64,000 nucleotides of DNA from Helcococcus ovis. GTDB lineage: Bacteria > Bacillota > Clostridia > Tissierellales > Peptoniphilaceae. The notes under the pieces are model-generated. The model made no database searches and had not been told where the DNA came from. It saw nothing but the letters and a program-made list of their open reading frames with translations. The stretch is taken from NCBI RefSeq assembly GCF_004524775.2, contig NZ_CP119081.1:806001-870000 (forward strand). The letters run 5' to 3'. Shown one piece after another: positions 45,872 through 55,576 of the stretch; the first letter of the stretch is position 1; each line of letters begins with the position of its first letter. Position numbers and translations under genes: made by a program.

Positions 45872-48264
45872 AAATAAAAAAATTAGCAAAAAGATTCTTA
45901 TCTTTTGTATTAGCAAGTTCGATATTTCTATCGTCTTGTATAACAGATAGAATACTTGCCTCTGGTGCTAGTATTCCACAAACAAATGATATTGTTATAC
46001 AAAAATTAGAATATAAATATTCTAAATTACTTAGAGATGATGTTTTAGAAAATAAAAATTCTGTCGGACATGCTGAGGTTCATAGTGAAATAATAAATAA
46101 CAAAGACACAAATTCTCTTGACACAGTAGCAACTACAAGAGATAAAAAATTGGGCGAATTAAACAATTTAACTGATGAAGCAATTCAAAATACAGGTGAT
46201 GTTTTAGATTTAACAAATCTTCAAACAAGCTATGATGTAAAAAAATATTCTAGAAAGCTTTATGGAGAAGTAGAGTTTGCGATATTTGAGCTTGATAGAC
46301 GAGATCAAACACTAAAAGAATTAATACCTTCTCAAAGTTACAAGCTAAACATGACAGCACAAGAAAAAAAAGCATTTTCTCAATCTCAAATGAAATCGGC
46401 TGAAACAGTAGGAAATAAAATTGAACAAGCTTATAAAAATGGAAATATATTACCATATGGAGCTAAACTTATAAAAAAACAATTCGTTGATGAAACAGGT
46501 AAAACAGTATTTGATAAAATTCCTACTTATGAAGATGTAAAAGGAGTTAAAGAGGGGAGATTATACATGATAATAGAAACTAAAGCACCTAAAACTGTAG
46601 TTTCTAAAGCAAAACCAATGTTTTTATATCTTCCAATCACGAATAATGATCATATAAGTTATAAAACAACCATTAACTTATATCCAAAAAATGAAGTTAA
46701 AGAAGGCGTATTTGGATTTCAAAAATACAAAGATGATGGTGATGGGAATTTAAACACAAATAATGGAGCATTAAAAGGGGCTAAATTTAAGATATATAAA
46801 GGTACACCAGAACAATTTAAAAAAGCTAAAGCATTAAAAAACTCAAATGGAGAAGACATTGTTGTAACAACAAATGAAAAAGGTAAATTAGATATTACCG
46901 GAATTGTAAGAGGACAATATTTTTTAGTAGAAATTGAATCAGACAATCTTGTTGATGGAATGATGATAGATGCAACTAAATATCAAAAAAGAGAAGGATT
47001 TAAGTACTTAGCAGGGTTTGATTCTTTGCTTAATCAATACAATATATTAGCTTTTCACATGGATCAAGATGGTATAGTAAGAACTGGTTCAAAATTTAAT
47101 GCTGGTAAAATATTAAACAATATAAACTTACTAGAATATACAAATCATTTTGTTCCAGGTTTTAAGAAAAATCTTAAATCTGAAAGAAAATTAGAACAAG
47201 GTTTTGATTATTTTGAAGATATTCCTTTTGAATTAGTGTTTGAAATTCCTGATAATATTCATGAATATTCTAAATTTGAAGCAAAAGACCAACTTGAAAA
47301 AGCTGGTAATATAGATATGATTTCTGATAACTTTACTCCAACAATAGAAGCAGAATATGTAAAAGGTAAAGATGGGAAAATAGCCTTTGATGTTGTTACA
47401 GATAAAGAAATAAAGCTTGTAAGGGATAAGGATTATTTTGTTAAAGAAGTAAATGAAAATAACAAATTTGAAATTTCGTTTGTTAATCCATTAAAAGCTA
47501 ATATGTCCGCAAAAGACGTGACAAGAGAAAATAATAGATTTTCAAAAAATGTATTAAATGCTCAAAAGATATATGTAAGATATCACGCTCAATTAAAAGC
47601 TAATGCAACACCTGATGTTTTATATAATAACAAAGCTGAATTTACTTATAATAATGCTCCTGAAAAAGGTTTAACTAAAGATAGATACAATCATGATGGT
47701 AAAAAATTTCAAACATTTGGTTATAAGTTTATAAAAAAAGACAATGGATTGTTCAATAAAGGATTGTTGAAGAATACACTTGAAGGAGCAGAATTTATAA
47801 TAAGAAATGAAGAAGGACTTTATTTTAATGGTTATAAGCATAATGAAAATGCTACCGGTGGTATAGAACCTGTTTGGGTTAAATATGAAAGTGATGAAAT
47901 AGCATATAAAGAACTTAAAAATAGTAAAAATCACAAAGATGCAATTATGATTTCTAATTCAGAAGGTAAATTTGAGGTAAGAGGATTAAAAGCAGGTAAT
48001 TATATAGCTGTAGAGATGAAATCTCCAACAGGATATAGGCTTTCTATTAATCCTGAAACGAAATTTACAATTAAAGAAAAATCATTTACACAAACAACTC
48101 AAAGACCATTAACAATCACGAATGAAAAATCGCCAGAAATGCCACTAACAGGGTCTGAAGAACTTGCAATTAGGTATATAAAAATAACTTTAATATTTAT
48201 CGTTAGTTTAGTTGTTGTCTTGTTTGTAGCAAAAAAAAGACAAAAAGAAAGAAATACTAGATGA
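45868..48264 (+). CDS. SpaA-like pilin, probable pilus shaft subunit
   Basis: A 798-residue wall protein with an N-terminal signal (FVLASSIFLSSC; the Cys could also make a lipobox, but a sorting signal argues for wall anchoring). Two SpaA/Cna_B-type domains are visible: GAKFKIYKGTPEQF to GQYFLVEI (about 300-360) and GAEFIIRNEEGLYF to GNYIAVEMKSPTGY. Between them is a D2-like isopeptide region (FEDIPFELVFEIPDNI). The end is MPLTG (758-762), a membrane segment and RQKERNTR. The ATG overlaps the preceding stop (ATGA), and the sortase gene overlaps its end. Backbone pilin is the likeliest role. Confidence 0.82.
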   Translation: MKIKKLAKRFLSFVLASSIFLSSCITDRILASGASIPQTNDIVIQKLEYKYSKLLRDDVLENKNSVGHAEVHSEIINNKDTNSLDTVATTRDKKLGELNNLTDEAIQNTGDVLDLTNLQTSYDVKKYSRKLYGEVEFAIFELDRRDQTLKELIPSQSYKLNMTAQEKKAFSQSQMKSAETVGNKIEQAYKNGNILPYGAKLIKKQFVDETGKTVFDKIPTYEDVKGVKEGRLYMIIETKAPKTVVSKAKPMFLYLPITNNDHISYKTTINLYPKNEVKEGVFGFQKYKDDGDGNLNTNNGALKGAKFKIYKGTPEQFKKAKALKNSNGEDIVVTTNEKGKLDITGIVRGQYFLVEIESDNLVDGMMIDATKYQKREGFKYLAGFDSLLNQYNILAFHMDQDGIVRTGSKFNAGKILNNINLLEYTNHFVPGFKKNLKSERKLEQGFDYFEDIPFELVFEIPDNIHEYSKFEAKDQLEKAGNIDMISDNFTPTIEAEYVKGKDGKIAFDVVTDKEIKLVRDKDYFVKEVNENNKFEISFVNPLKANMSAKDVTRENNRFSKNVLNAQKIYVRYHAQLKANATPDVLYNNKAEFTYNNAPEKGLTKDRYNHDGKKFQTFGYKFIKKDNGLFNKGLLKNTLEGAEFIIRNEEGLYFNGYKHNENATGGIEPVWVKYESDEIAYKELKNSKNHKDAIMISNSEGKFEVRGLKAGNYIAVEMKSPTGYRLSINPETKFTIKEKSFTQTTQRPLTITNEKSPEMPLTGSEELAIRYIKITLIFIVSLVVVLFVAKKRQKERNTR

Positions 48265-48998
48265 AAAACAGAAAAAAAACTATGCTTTTTGATATTGTTT
48301 TAGTGGTAATCTCATTGATTTCGATAGGATATTTATTATATCCTATCTATCAATCAAGAGTAATAGAAAAAAGAAATTCTATAAAAACAATACAAAATTA
48401 TTTAGAAAGTAAAAATGGAAATATAAACACATCTTCTATAAATATCAATGATGTTGATCCAATTGATGAAGTTGTAGGAGTTATTTATATTCCAAGAGTA
48501 TCTATAAATTTACCAATTTTTTTAGGGGTATCTGATCAATCATTATCGCAAGGTGCAGGTTTAATGAAAGAATTTGGGTTATTAGAAGTAAAAAAAGGGG
48601 TTAATTCAGTGATAACATCTCATAACGGTGAATCAGCTTCAGGATTATTTTCAAATCTTGAATATATGAAAATAGGAGATGATTACTATATTCAAACAAA
48701 AAAAGGTATACAAAAATATATAGTAAAAAAAATATTTACAGTCTTACCTTCTGATATAAACGTATTAAAGCCTGATAAAGATAAAATACAAACAACTTTA
48801 TTAACATGTGTGCCTTTTGGAATAAATTCGCATAGATTATTAGTAAAAGGTGAATTTGTAGAATTAGTTAATGAATTTCCAGAAATGAAATTTGTTCTGA
48901 GTAATTATGAAAAAAAAGCAGTTGTTTTAATTTCTGGTTATATTATTTTAGCTTTATCAATTAAAATTATAATGAAGAAAAGAGGGAAAAATGAATAA
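48261..48998 (+). CDS. Class C pilus sortase
   Basis: A 245-residue sortase with membrane segments at both ends, the hallmark of class C enzymes that polymerise pilins. Catalytic residues are His121 in SHNGESA, Cys183 in TLLTCVPFG and Arg192 in HRLLVKG. The normal GHRG around the histidine is SHNG here. It overlaps the pilin gene by four bases and the following pilin by eight, so substrate and enzyme are made together. It probably cleaves the MPLTG signals. Confidence 0.93.
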   Translation: MKNRKKTMLFDIVLVVISLISIGYLLYPIYQSRVIEKRNSIKTIQNYLESKNGNINTSSININDVDPIDEVVGVIYIPRVSINLPIFLGVSDQSLSQGAGLMKEFGLLEVKKGVNSVITSHNGESASGLFSNLEYMKIGDDYYIQTKKGIQKYIVKKIFTVLPSDINVLKPDKDKIQTTLLTCVPFGINSHRLLVKGEFVELVNEFPEMKFVLSNYEKKAVVLISGYIILALSIKIIMKKRGKNE

Positions 48999-49476
48999 AA
49001 AAATTAGAGTATTTTTATTATTAGCTGTACTTTTTGTTTTTAGCTTTAGTTTTTTTTCAAGCACTTTTGCTAAAGAAAATGAAAACAAACTGACAATAAT
49101 ATCAGAAAATGCACAAAGAAAAGCTATTTTAGGTTTTAAGTATCAAGTTAAAAATATTGATACAAATGAAGTAGAAATAATAGATTTAACAAAAAAATCA
49201 CAGGAAGAATTAATATTAAAAAATGGAAATTATTTAATATCACAAACTCAACGACCTAAAGGATTTAAAGAGGAAAAAGATGTTAGAATATCGTTTCCAT
49301 ATAAATTAGAAGATGGCACATACACAAGAGAAGTTAAAGTTTTTACTAAACATATTATAGCAAATACGACTAATCCAGAAACAGGAGATAGAGGAATAGC
49401 TTTATTTGGAGCTATGGCAATCATTTCCACAATAGGATTAGGGGTAATATTAATAAGAAATAAATTTAAGGCTTAA
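48991..49476 (+). CDS. Minor pilin / basal subunit with NPETG signal
   Basis: A 161-residue secreted protein with signal peptide (AKEN cleavage region near 28), one small Cna_B-like domain (residues 35-120, ending LISQTQRPKGFKEEKD) and a sorting signal NPETGD (128-133), membrane segment and RNKFKA tail. Its NPxTG differs from the MPLTG of its partners, so it may be recognised by a housekeeping sortase as the base of the pilus. It ends the operon before a terminator. Confidence 0.85.
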   Translation: MNKKIRVFLLLAVLFVFSFSFFSSTFAKENENKLTIISENAQRKAILGFKYQVKNIDTNEVEIIDLTKKSQEELILKNGNYLISQTQRPKGFKEEKDVRISFPYKLEDGTYTREVKVFTKHIIANTTNPETGDRGIALFGAMAIISTIGLGVILIRNKFKA

Positions 49477-49486
49477 TAAATAACTT

Positions 49487-49524
49487 AAAAATAGACGGGG
49501 ATTGTATTCTCGTCTATTTTTATT
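49487..49524 (+). terminator. Terminator of the pilus operon
   Basis: Stem AAAATAGACG/CGTCTATTTT with a G/T loop and T-rich tail, about 10 bases past the last stop. Confidence 0.85.
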
Positions 49525-49642
49525 ATTTTAATAAAAATAAGAAATTAGTGATATAATGATATAAAGGAAAATAGAAAAACAATAAAATAATAGGTTTAAT
49601 TTTAATTAAGAAAAGGTATGAAAATATTAGAAAGGATATATA

Positions 49643-49717
49643 ATGGATTTTTCAAAATGTAAGATAAATCCCCTTAAAATATATGGTGGGGCAAATGGAA
49701 ATAAGAAGGGAATATAA
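49643..49717 (+). pseudogene. N-terminal stub of a HipA-like kinase gene
   Basis: AAGGA precedes ATG 49643, which encodes 24 residues, MDFSKCKINPLKIYGGANG then NKKGI, before TAA. 'YGGANGxKxGI' is the opening of a group of HipA-domain (CtkA-like) proteins, which normally continue into a 300-residue kinase. Nothing of the rest is found downstream. The call rests on a short motif. Confidence 0.5.
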
Positions 49718-49758
49718 ATATTTAATAATAATTTAATATTAAATGTTTTCTCTTTACA

Positions 49759-49798
49759 GATACTTTGTCACAAAATAGTTATTTTGTGACAAAGTATC
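49759..49798. repeat. Perfect 40-bp palindrome
   Basis: GATACTTTGTCACAAAATA (49759-49777), GT, then its exact reverse complement (49780-49798). No T-run follows on either strand, so it is not a normal terminator. Such a sequence could be fused transposon ends, a protein-binding site, or a recombination site. The rest of 49800-49945 has no gene. Confidence 0.85.
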
Positions 49799-49948
49799 AT
49801 AAACGAAATAGGATCCTTAAATTTTCAATCTATATACGTTTTATTTATATTTCACTAATATATCTTAAAATTTGAAGCTATAAAATCGATTCTAAGCGAC
49901 GTTTTTATGTTTAGACATATAATTATACCTTTAATATTTAATAATATA

Positions 49949-49979
49949 AAAAAGACAATCAAAAAATTATGATTGTCTC
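49949..49979 (-). terminator. Terminator of the rny transcript
   Basis: On the minus strand AGACAATCA/TGATTGTCT closes a seven-base loop and is followed by TTTTTTA. It lies just past the rny stop. Confidence 0.85.
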
Positions 49980-49990
49980 CTATAATTATA

Positions 49991-51532
49991 TTATTTTGCA
50001 TATGCAACAGATCTTGTTTCTCTGATTGTATGAACCTTAATTTTACCTGGGTATTCTAATTCATTTTCAATTTGTAATGCAATTTCATTTGATAAAATTG
50101 TTAGTTGATCGTCTGAAATTTTTTCAGGTTCAACCATAATTCTAATTTCACGACCAGCTTGTATAGCATATGCTTTTTTAATTCCATCATATGATGTTGC
50201 AATTGCTTCAAGATTTGTTAATCTTTGTAGATATGCTTCTAAAGCTTCACGTCTAGCTCCAGGTCTTGATGCTGAAATTGCATCAGCAGCTTGTACTATC
50301 ATAGCTTCTAATGAATTAAATGGAACATCAAAGTGATGTGCCTCAACACAGTGTATAATTTCTTCTTTTATTTTATATCTTCTTAATAGGTTTACGCCAA
50401 TTTCTACATGTGTTCCTTCAATTTCGTGATCCAAAGCCTTGCCGATATCATGTAATAAACCGCCACGTCTTGCGATTCTATCATTTATACCTAATTCTTT
50501 TGCCATAATACCAGCAATATTAGCCACTTCAACTGAATGCCACAATACGTTTTGTCCATATGATGTTCTATAATTTAATTTACCTAAAACTTTTACCAGG
50601 TCTGGATGTAAACCATGAACTCTTGCTTTTTCACATGCTTCTTCACCATATTCTTTAGTTCTTTGCTCGATATCTTCAAGAGCTTTTTGATACATTTCTT
50701 CAATTCTTGCTGGGTGTATTCTACCATCAACCATTAAATATTCTAATGTAAGCTTAGCAATTTCACGTCTTCTCGGATCGTAGCACGATAAAACTATAGC
50801 TTCAGGTGTATCATCTATAATTAAGTCAACACCTGTTAAACTTTCAAACGAACGTATGTTTCTCCCTTCACGCCCGATAATTCTCCCTTTCATTTCATCA
50901 CTTGGTAATGATACCACTGAAACTGATGACTCAGCAACTATTTGTGATGCTTGTCTTTGAATTGCAGTTGCAACAATTTCTCTCGATAAACGTTTTTCTT
51001 CTTCACGAGTTCTAGCTTCAAACTCTCTTAAAATTAATGCTTTATGATGTTCTGCTTCATCTGCGACTTGTTCTAATATAATATCTTTTGCTTCGGTTTG
51101 TGTTAAACCAGAAATTCTTTCCAATTCAGAAATTTGTTTACTTAGTGTTTCTTCAATTTCCGCTTCTTTTGATTCGATATTTTTAATTTTATTATTTAAT
51201 GAATCATTTTTTCTATCTAATTTATCTAATTTTTTATCTAAATTTTCTTCTTTTTTAACTAACCTTTGTTCGTGTTTGTCTATTTCACTTTTACGCTTTT
51301 TATTTTCTTGTTCAATATTTTGTTTTAATTTATAAATTTCATCTTTAGCTGTCAATATTGCTTCTCTCTTTAGAGATTCAGCATCTTTATTTGCATCATC
51401 AATTATTCTTCTTGAAATTTGTTCTGCAGAATTAATTTTTTTTCTATCTGCATTTTGTTTTATAATTGAAACAATTATATATCCAATAATAACTCCCACT
51501 ATTAAGGTTAGTGCATAGTATACAAAACCCAT
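49991..51532 (-). CDS. rny: Ribonuclease Y
   Basis: RNase Y is the membrane-bound endonuclease that starts mRNA decay in many Firmicutes. An N-terminal membrane segment (residues 3-25) leads into a long coiled coil (about 30-190). A KH domain (GRIIGREGRNIRSFE) and an HD domain (LLHDIGKALDHE) with the metal-binding His-Asp follow. Length 513 aa is normal. AGGAGG is five bases before the ATG. It lies 16 bases downstream of recA, the usual order. Confidence 0.96.
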   Translation of the reverse strand: MGFVYYALTLIVGVIIGYIIVSIIKQNADRKKINSAEQISRRIIDDANKDAESLKREAILTAKDEIYKLKQNIEQENKKRKSEIDKHEQRLVKKEENLDKKLDKLDRKNDSLNNKIKNIESKEAEIEETLSKQISELERISGLTQTEAKDIILEQVADEAEHHKALILREFEARTREEEKRLSREIVATAIQRQASQIVAESSVSVVSLPSDEMKGRIIGREGRNIRSFESLTGVDLIIDDTPEAIVLSCYDPRRREIAKLTLEYLMVDGRIHPARIEEMYQKALEDIEQRTKEYGEEACEKARVHGLHPDLVKVLGKLNYRTSYGQNVLWHSVEVANIAGIMAKELGINDRIARRGGLLHDIGKALDHEIEGTHVEIGVNLLRRYKIKEEIIHCVEAHHFDVPFNSLEAMIVQAADAISASRPGARREALEAYLQRLTNLEAIATSYDGIKKAYAIQAGREIRIMVEPEKISDDQLTILSNEIALQIENELEYPGKIKVHTIRETRSVAYAK

Positions 51533-51548
51533 GCTAACCTCCTAGATG

Positions 51549-52601
51549 CTATTTAATCATTCCTTCTTCTTCATCATCTTCTAATGCTTCGTGTTCTTCA
51601 GAAGGTTGATTTACTTTTTTCAATTTTTCTCTAATTTTCATTTCTATTTCTTTGTAAATATCTCCATTATTTAATAGATATTCTTTAACATTTTCACGGC
51701 CTTGTCCTAATCTATCTCCATTATAACTATACCATGAACCAGCTTTATCAACTATTTCAAAGTCTACAGCCGAATCTAGTACTGTACCAACTTTTGATAT
51801 ACCTGTACCATACATAATATCAAATGTTGCAGTCTTAAATGGTGGAGCGACCTTATTTTTCACTACTCTTACTTGAGTGCTGCTTCCGATAACTTCATCA
51901 CCATTTTTAATTTGATCTTTTCTTCTTATATCAAGTCTAACACTTGAATAGAATTTAAGAGCAATTCCACCTGTTGTTGTTTCAGGATTTCCAAACATTA
52001 CACCAATTTTTTGACGCAATTGATTTAAAAATATAACTGTTGTATTTGATTTTGCAACTATACCAGTTAATTTTCTCATAGCCTGACTCATAAGTCTTGC
52101 AAGTAAACCAACGTGACTATCACCCATATCACCTTCAATTTCAGCTCTCGGAACAAGTGCTGCGACTGAGTCAACAACAATAATATCTACCGCATTAGAT
52201 CTTACTAATGATTCTGTAATTGCTAATGCTTGTTCACCCGTATCCGGTTGTGATAAAACCAAATTATCAATATCTACGCCTAAATTTCTTGCATAATGCA
52301 CATCTAAAGCATGTTCAGCATCAATAAATGCACCGATTCCTCCCATTTTTTGAGCTTCTGCAATACAGTGTAATGCTAATGTTGTTTTACCAGATGATTC
52401 TGGTCCATAAATTTCTACAACTCTCCCTCTTGGTAGTCCACCAATTCCTAATGCAATATCTAAATTTATTGCACCAGTAGGAATCGCTTCAATATCAACT
52501 GATTTTGGAGCTTCACCAAGAACCATTATTGAACCTTTACCGTATGATTTTTCTATTTGGGATAAAGCACGATCTAAGGCTTTTCTTTTTTCTTTATCCA
52601 T
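51549..52601 (-). CDS. recA: Recombinase RecA
   Basis: RecA forms ATP-dependent filaments for homologous recombination and triggers LexA cleavage. Walker A is GPESSGKTT, and [17 protein letters not shown] and the L2 region GNPETTTGG are present, with an acidic C-terminal tail. Length 350 aa. The Shine-Dalgarno AGGAGG (52623-52628) is 21 bases from this ATG. An in-frame ATT at 52614-52616 sits six bases from it, so translation may begin there and add five residues. No SOS box is seen in the 25-bp gap to pgsA. Confidence 0.97.
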   Translation of the reverse strand: MDKEKRKALDRALSQIEKSYGKGSIMVLGEAPKSVDIEAIPTGAINLDIALGIGGLPRGRVVEIYGPESSGKTTLALHCIAEAQKMGGIGAFIDAEHALDVHYARNLGVDIDNLVLSQPDTGEQALAITESLVRSNAVDIIVVDSVAALVPRAEIEGDMGDSHVGLLARLMSQAMRKLTGIVAKSNTTVIFLNQLRQKIGVMFGNPETTTGGIALKFYSSVRLDIRRKDQIKNGDEVIGSSTQVRVVKNKVAPPFKTATFDIMYGTGISKVGTVLDSAVDFEIVDKAGSWYSYNGDRLGQGRENVKEYLLNNGDIYKEIEMKIREKLKKVNQPSEEHEALEDDEEEGMIK

Positions 52602-52626
52602 TGTATTTTCAGTAATAACTAACCTC

Positions 52627-53184
52627 CTAAATATTTTCTAAATCTAGAACTTTTATATTCTTAATTAAGTAATCTAAACCAGAAATAATAGTTAAAACTA
52701 CTGAAATGTAAAGTAATATACTAAAAATTAAACTTGGAATAAATGTTAATATTCCACTTAATAAATACATAATTATTGTAATCATCTGACTTATAGTTTT
52801 TAGTTTACCATAAATTGATGCAGCAATTGTAATATTATTTGATGCTGCTAGGATTCTTAATCCATCAATTAATAATTCTCTAAAAATAATAACTATAACA
52901 GTCCAAGCGGGAATAATATTAACTCCGGCTAAAACCATAAAACCAGCTTGTGTCAATACTTTATCTACTAAAGGATCCATAAATTTACCAAATGTGGTAA
53001 CCAAATTTCTAGATCTGGCAATGTACCCGTCTAAAAAGTCAGTAAATGATGTAAGTGCAAATATTACCGCCGGTAAAATTGAACTTAATTTATATATATT
53101 AAATATAATAACAAAAACTGGAACCATTAAAAGTCTAATTAGAGTTAATTTATTCGGTAAATTCATTTTCAATAATTTCTTCAT
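52627..53184 (-). CDS. pgsA: CDP-diacylglycerol-glycerol-3-phosphate 3-phosphatidyltransferase
   Basis: PgsA makes phosphatidylglycerol phosphate for anionic membrane lipids. The CDP-alcohol phosphotransferase signature D-G-x2-AR-x8-G-x3-D-x3-D appears as DGYIARSRN to [10 protein letters not shown], among about five membrane segments, with N-terminal [11 protein letters not shown] place the start at the ATG 53184, six bases after GGAAG. ATG 53166 (MNLPNKLTL) is the alternative and 53202 is less likely. It overlaps ftsK by about 35 bases. Confidence 0.92.
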   Translation of the reverse strand: MKKLLKMNLPNKLTLIRLLMVPVFVIIFNIYKLSSILPAVIFALTSFTDFLDGYIARSRNLVTTFGKFMDPLVDKVLTQAGFMVLAGVNIIPAWTVIVIIFRELLIDGLRILAASNNITIAASIYGKLKTISQMITIIMYLLSGILTFIPSLIFSILLYISVVLTIISGLDYLIKNIKVLDLENI

Positions 53185-55405
53185 TACTATCTTCCATTTC
53201 AATTTCTTCTAAAGTTTTAAGTATATTTCTAGGCTTGCTTCCATCCTGTTCGCTTACAATTCCTTTTCTAGTCATCTGGTCAATTATACGACCGGCTCTA
53301 GCATATCCTACTCTAAATCTACGTTGAATAGCAGAAATCGAAGCTTGATTTTCACTTATAACAAAGTTTACAGCTTCATCAAATAATTCATCAAGATCAT
53401 CTACCGATTCACCGGATTTATTTGCAGCTTCTGTAATCACTTTATTAAAGCTCTCATCATGTTTAATTTCTTCATTTTTATTTTTTACAAATGTAACAAC
53501 TCTTTCAACTTCACTATCCGTTAAAAATGCACCTTGTGCACGTTTCGGTTTTGGAAGTTTTCCTGGATAATAAAGCATATCCCCTTTTCCTAATAATTTT
53601 TCAGCTCCGGACATATCAATTATAGTTCTTGAATCTATATTTGATGCAACCTGAAATGCTATTCTAGATGGGATATTAGCTTTAATAATACCTGTAATTA
53701 CATTAACACTTGGTCTTTGAGTTGCAATTAATAAATGAACACCACTAGCTCTACCCATTTGAGCCAGTCTTGTAATATAATTTTCAACATCTTTGGATGC
53801 TTCCATCATTAAATCAGATAACTCGTCAATGATAACAACTAAATATGGCATTTTTTCTAATGTACCATCTTCATTATCTTCTTCAACTTTTTTATTATAT
53901 GATTTAATATCTCTACATCCAGTTTTTGAAAATTTCTCAAAACGTGTAGTCATCTCTTTAACAGCTTCATATAAAGATGCTGTAGCTTCTTGAGCCTTCG
54001 TAACTACTTTTCTTCCTTTTAGATGAGGTATTCCAGAATATATTTTTAATTCAACCATTTTAGGATCAATCATAATAAATTCAACCTCGTTTGGAGAATA
54101 TTTATATATAATACTCATTATGATAACATTCATAAGAACAGATTTACCTGATCCTGTAGCACCTGCAATAAGTAAATGAGGCATTTCATTAATTTTTGCA
54201 TATAACGGTTTGCCAAATAAATCTTTACCAACCGCAACTGTGATGTCATCATCTTCTTTTTGAAATTCATCAGTGGAAATTAAAGATTTAAATGTAACAA
54301 TGTCTTTATTTTGATTTGGAACTTCTATTCCTACATAAGGTTTTCCAGGAATAGGAGCTTCAATTCTAATACCAGGTGATGCTAGTGCCATAGCTAAATT
54401 ATTTGATAAGTTAACTATTTTACTTACTTTAATACCTGATTGCGGTTTAACTTCATATGAAGTTACAGTTGGTCCATTGTTAATATTTACAACTTCTGAA
54501 GATATACCAAAACTTTCTAATGTATCTACGATTATATCAGCATTGCCTAATAATCTCGTTTCATCATCAGTTTTAGACTCAATTTGATTATTTAATAAGT
54601 CCATTGGTGGCTTAGTATATTGATAATTATCATCATATACTATACCGAGTTGATCATAATCATTTTCTTCATCGATTTCTTTATTCACTGAATTATTTTC
54701 TGTATTTTGCTTATGATATGAAATTTTTGGTTCAATACGAGGTTCAAGTTTATCAGAACTTGTATTGTTTTTTAATTCATTTTTATTTTCAATTTTATTA
54801 TCAAAGATAAAACTTTTTTCCTTAACATCATTATTATTCTTAATAGTTTTAGGTGCTTTAGAATTAAAAGTTTTAAGCTTATAAAATAAATTTTTGAAAA
54901 ATTCAGACATAGATTTATCAAATAAATAAAAATATGAAGCAAAATATACAAATATAGTAAATATATATATACCAATATTGGCAATTAAAGCATTAAATAA
55001 AAAATACAAAGTGGTAAAAATTATACCTACTCCTGTATACTTTAACGCTTGATTATATGAGTTTTGAATATATGATGAATAATTTACACCAATACTGTAG
55101 AAAGTAGACAAAAATATCCCCGTCACTACAAATAATAGTGAAATTACAATAATTTTATGTTTATTTGAATCATAAAATTTTTTATTTAGTAATGCAAAAA
55201 ACATAAAAACCATATATATCGGTAAAATATAAGCTGTCAAACCAAAAAGAATAAAAAGACCTTTACTAAATACTTCGCCTATTATTCCCATTTTATCCTT
55301 AAAAATAATAGATGATATTATAAATATAAATAAAAATAATGTAATAATCGACTTAATAGCAAAATTTTTATTATTTGTGGTAGTCTTTTTTCTTTTATTC
55401 GCCAT
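53150..55405 (-). CDS. ftsK: DNA translocase FtsK/SpoIIIE
   Basis: FtsK pumps chromosomal DNA through the closing septum. The N-terminal third holds about four membrane segments (to residue 180), followed by an Asn/Glu/Lys-rich linker. The motor domain has Walker A GATGSGKS and Walker B VVIIDELSDLMM, and a C-terminal gamma winged helix (AISAIQRRFRVGYARAGRII) binds KOPS-like sequences. GGAGG spaced five bases supports the ATG at 55405 rather than 55426. Length 751 aa fits the short Firmicute form. Confidence 0.95.
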   Translation of the reverse strand: MANKRKKTTTNNKNFAIKSIITLFLFIFIISSIIFKDKMGIIGEVFSKGLFILFGLTAYILPIYMVFMFFALLNKKFYDSNKHKIIVISLLFVVTGIFLSTFYSIGVNYSSYIQNSYNQALKYTGVGIIFTTLYFLFNALIANIGIYIFTIFVYFASYFYLFDKSMSEFFKNLFYKLKTFNSKAPKTIKNNNDVKEKSFIFDNKIENKNELKNNTSSDKLEPRIEPKISYHKQNTENNSVNKEIDEENDYDQLGIVYDDNYQYTKPPMDLLNNQIESKTDDETRLLGNADIIVDTLESFGISSEVVNINNGPTVTSYEVKPQSGIKVSKIVNLSNNLAMALASPGIRIEAPIPGKPYVGIEVPNQNKDIVTFKSLISTDEFQKEDDDITVAVGKDLFGKPLYAKINEMPHLLIAGATGSGKSVLMNVIIMSIIYKYSPNEVEFIMIDPKMVELKIYSGIPHLKGRKVVTKAQEATASLYEAVKEMTTRFEKFSKTGCRDIKSYNKKVEEDNEDGTLEKMPYLVVIIDELSDLMMEASKDVENYITRLAQMGRASGVHLLIATQRPSVNVITGIIKANIPSRIAFQVASNIDSRTIIDMSGAEKLLGKGDMLYYPGKLPKPKRAQGAFLTDSEVERVVTFVKNKNEEIKHDESFNKVITEAANKSGESVDDLDELFDEAVNFVISENQASISAIQRRFRVGYARAGRIIDQMTRKGIVSEQDGSKPRNILKTLEEIEMEDSNEEIIENEFTE

Positions 55406-55534
55406 ATTTCCTCCATAAAAACTCAACTTTATTATACCATATTTAGTACAATTTTGAAATAAACATTTAAACTTAAAAATACTAAATATTTATTATCTAT
55501 AATAAAAAGTAGCCTCAGCAGGATCAATAAATAA

Positions 55535-55560
55535 AAAATGAGTTAGATTTTCTCTAACCC
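55535..55560 (-). terminator. Terminator of pnp
   Basis: On the minus strand GGGTTAGA/TCTAACTC around a short loop is followed by ATTTTTTATTT. It separates pnp from ftsK. Confidence 0.75.
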
Positions 55561-55576
55561 ACTTTAATTTTATTTT

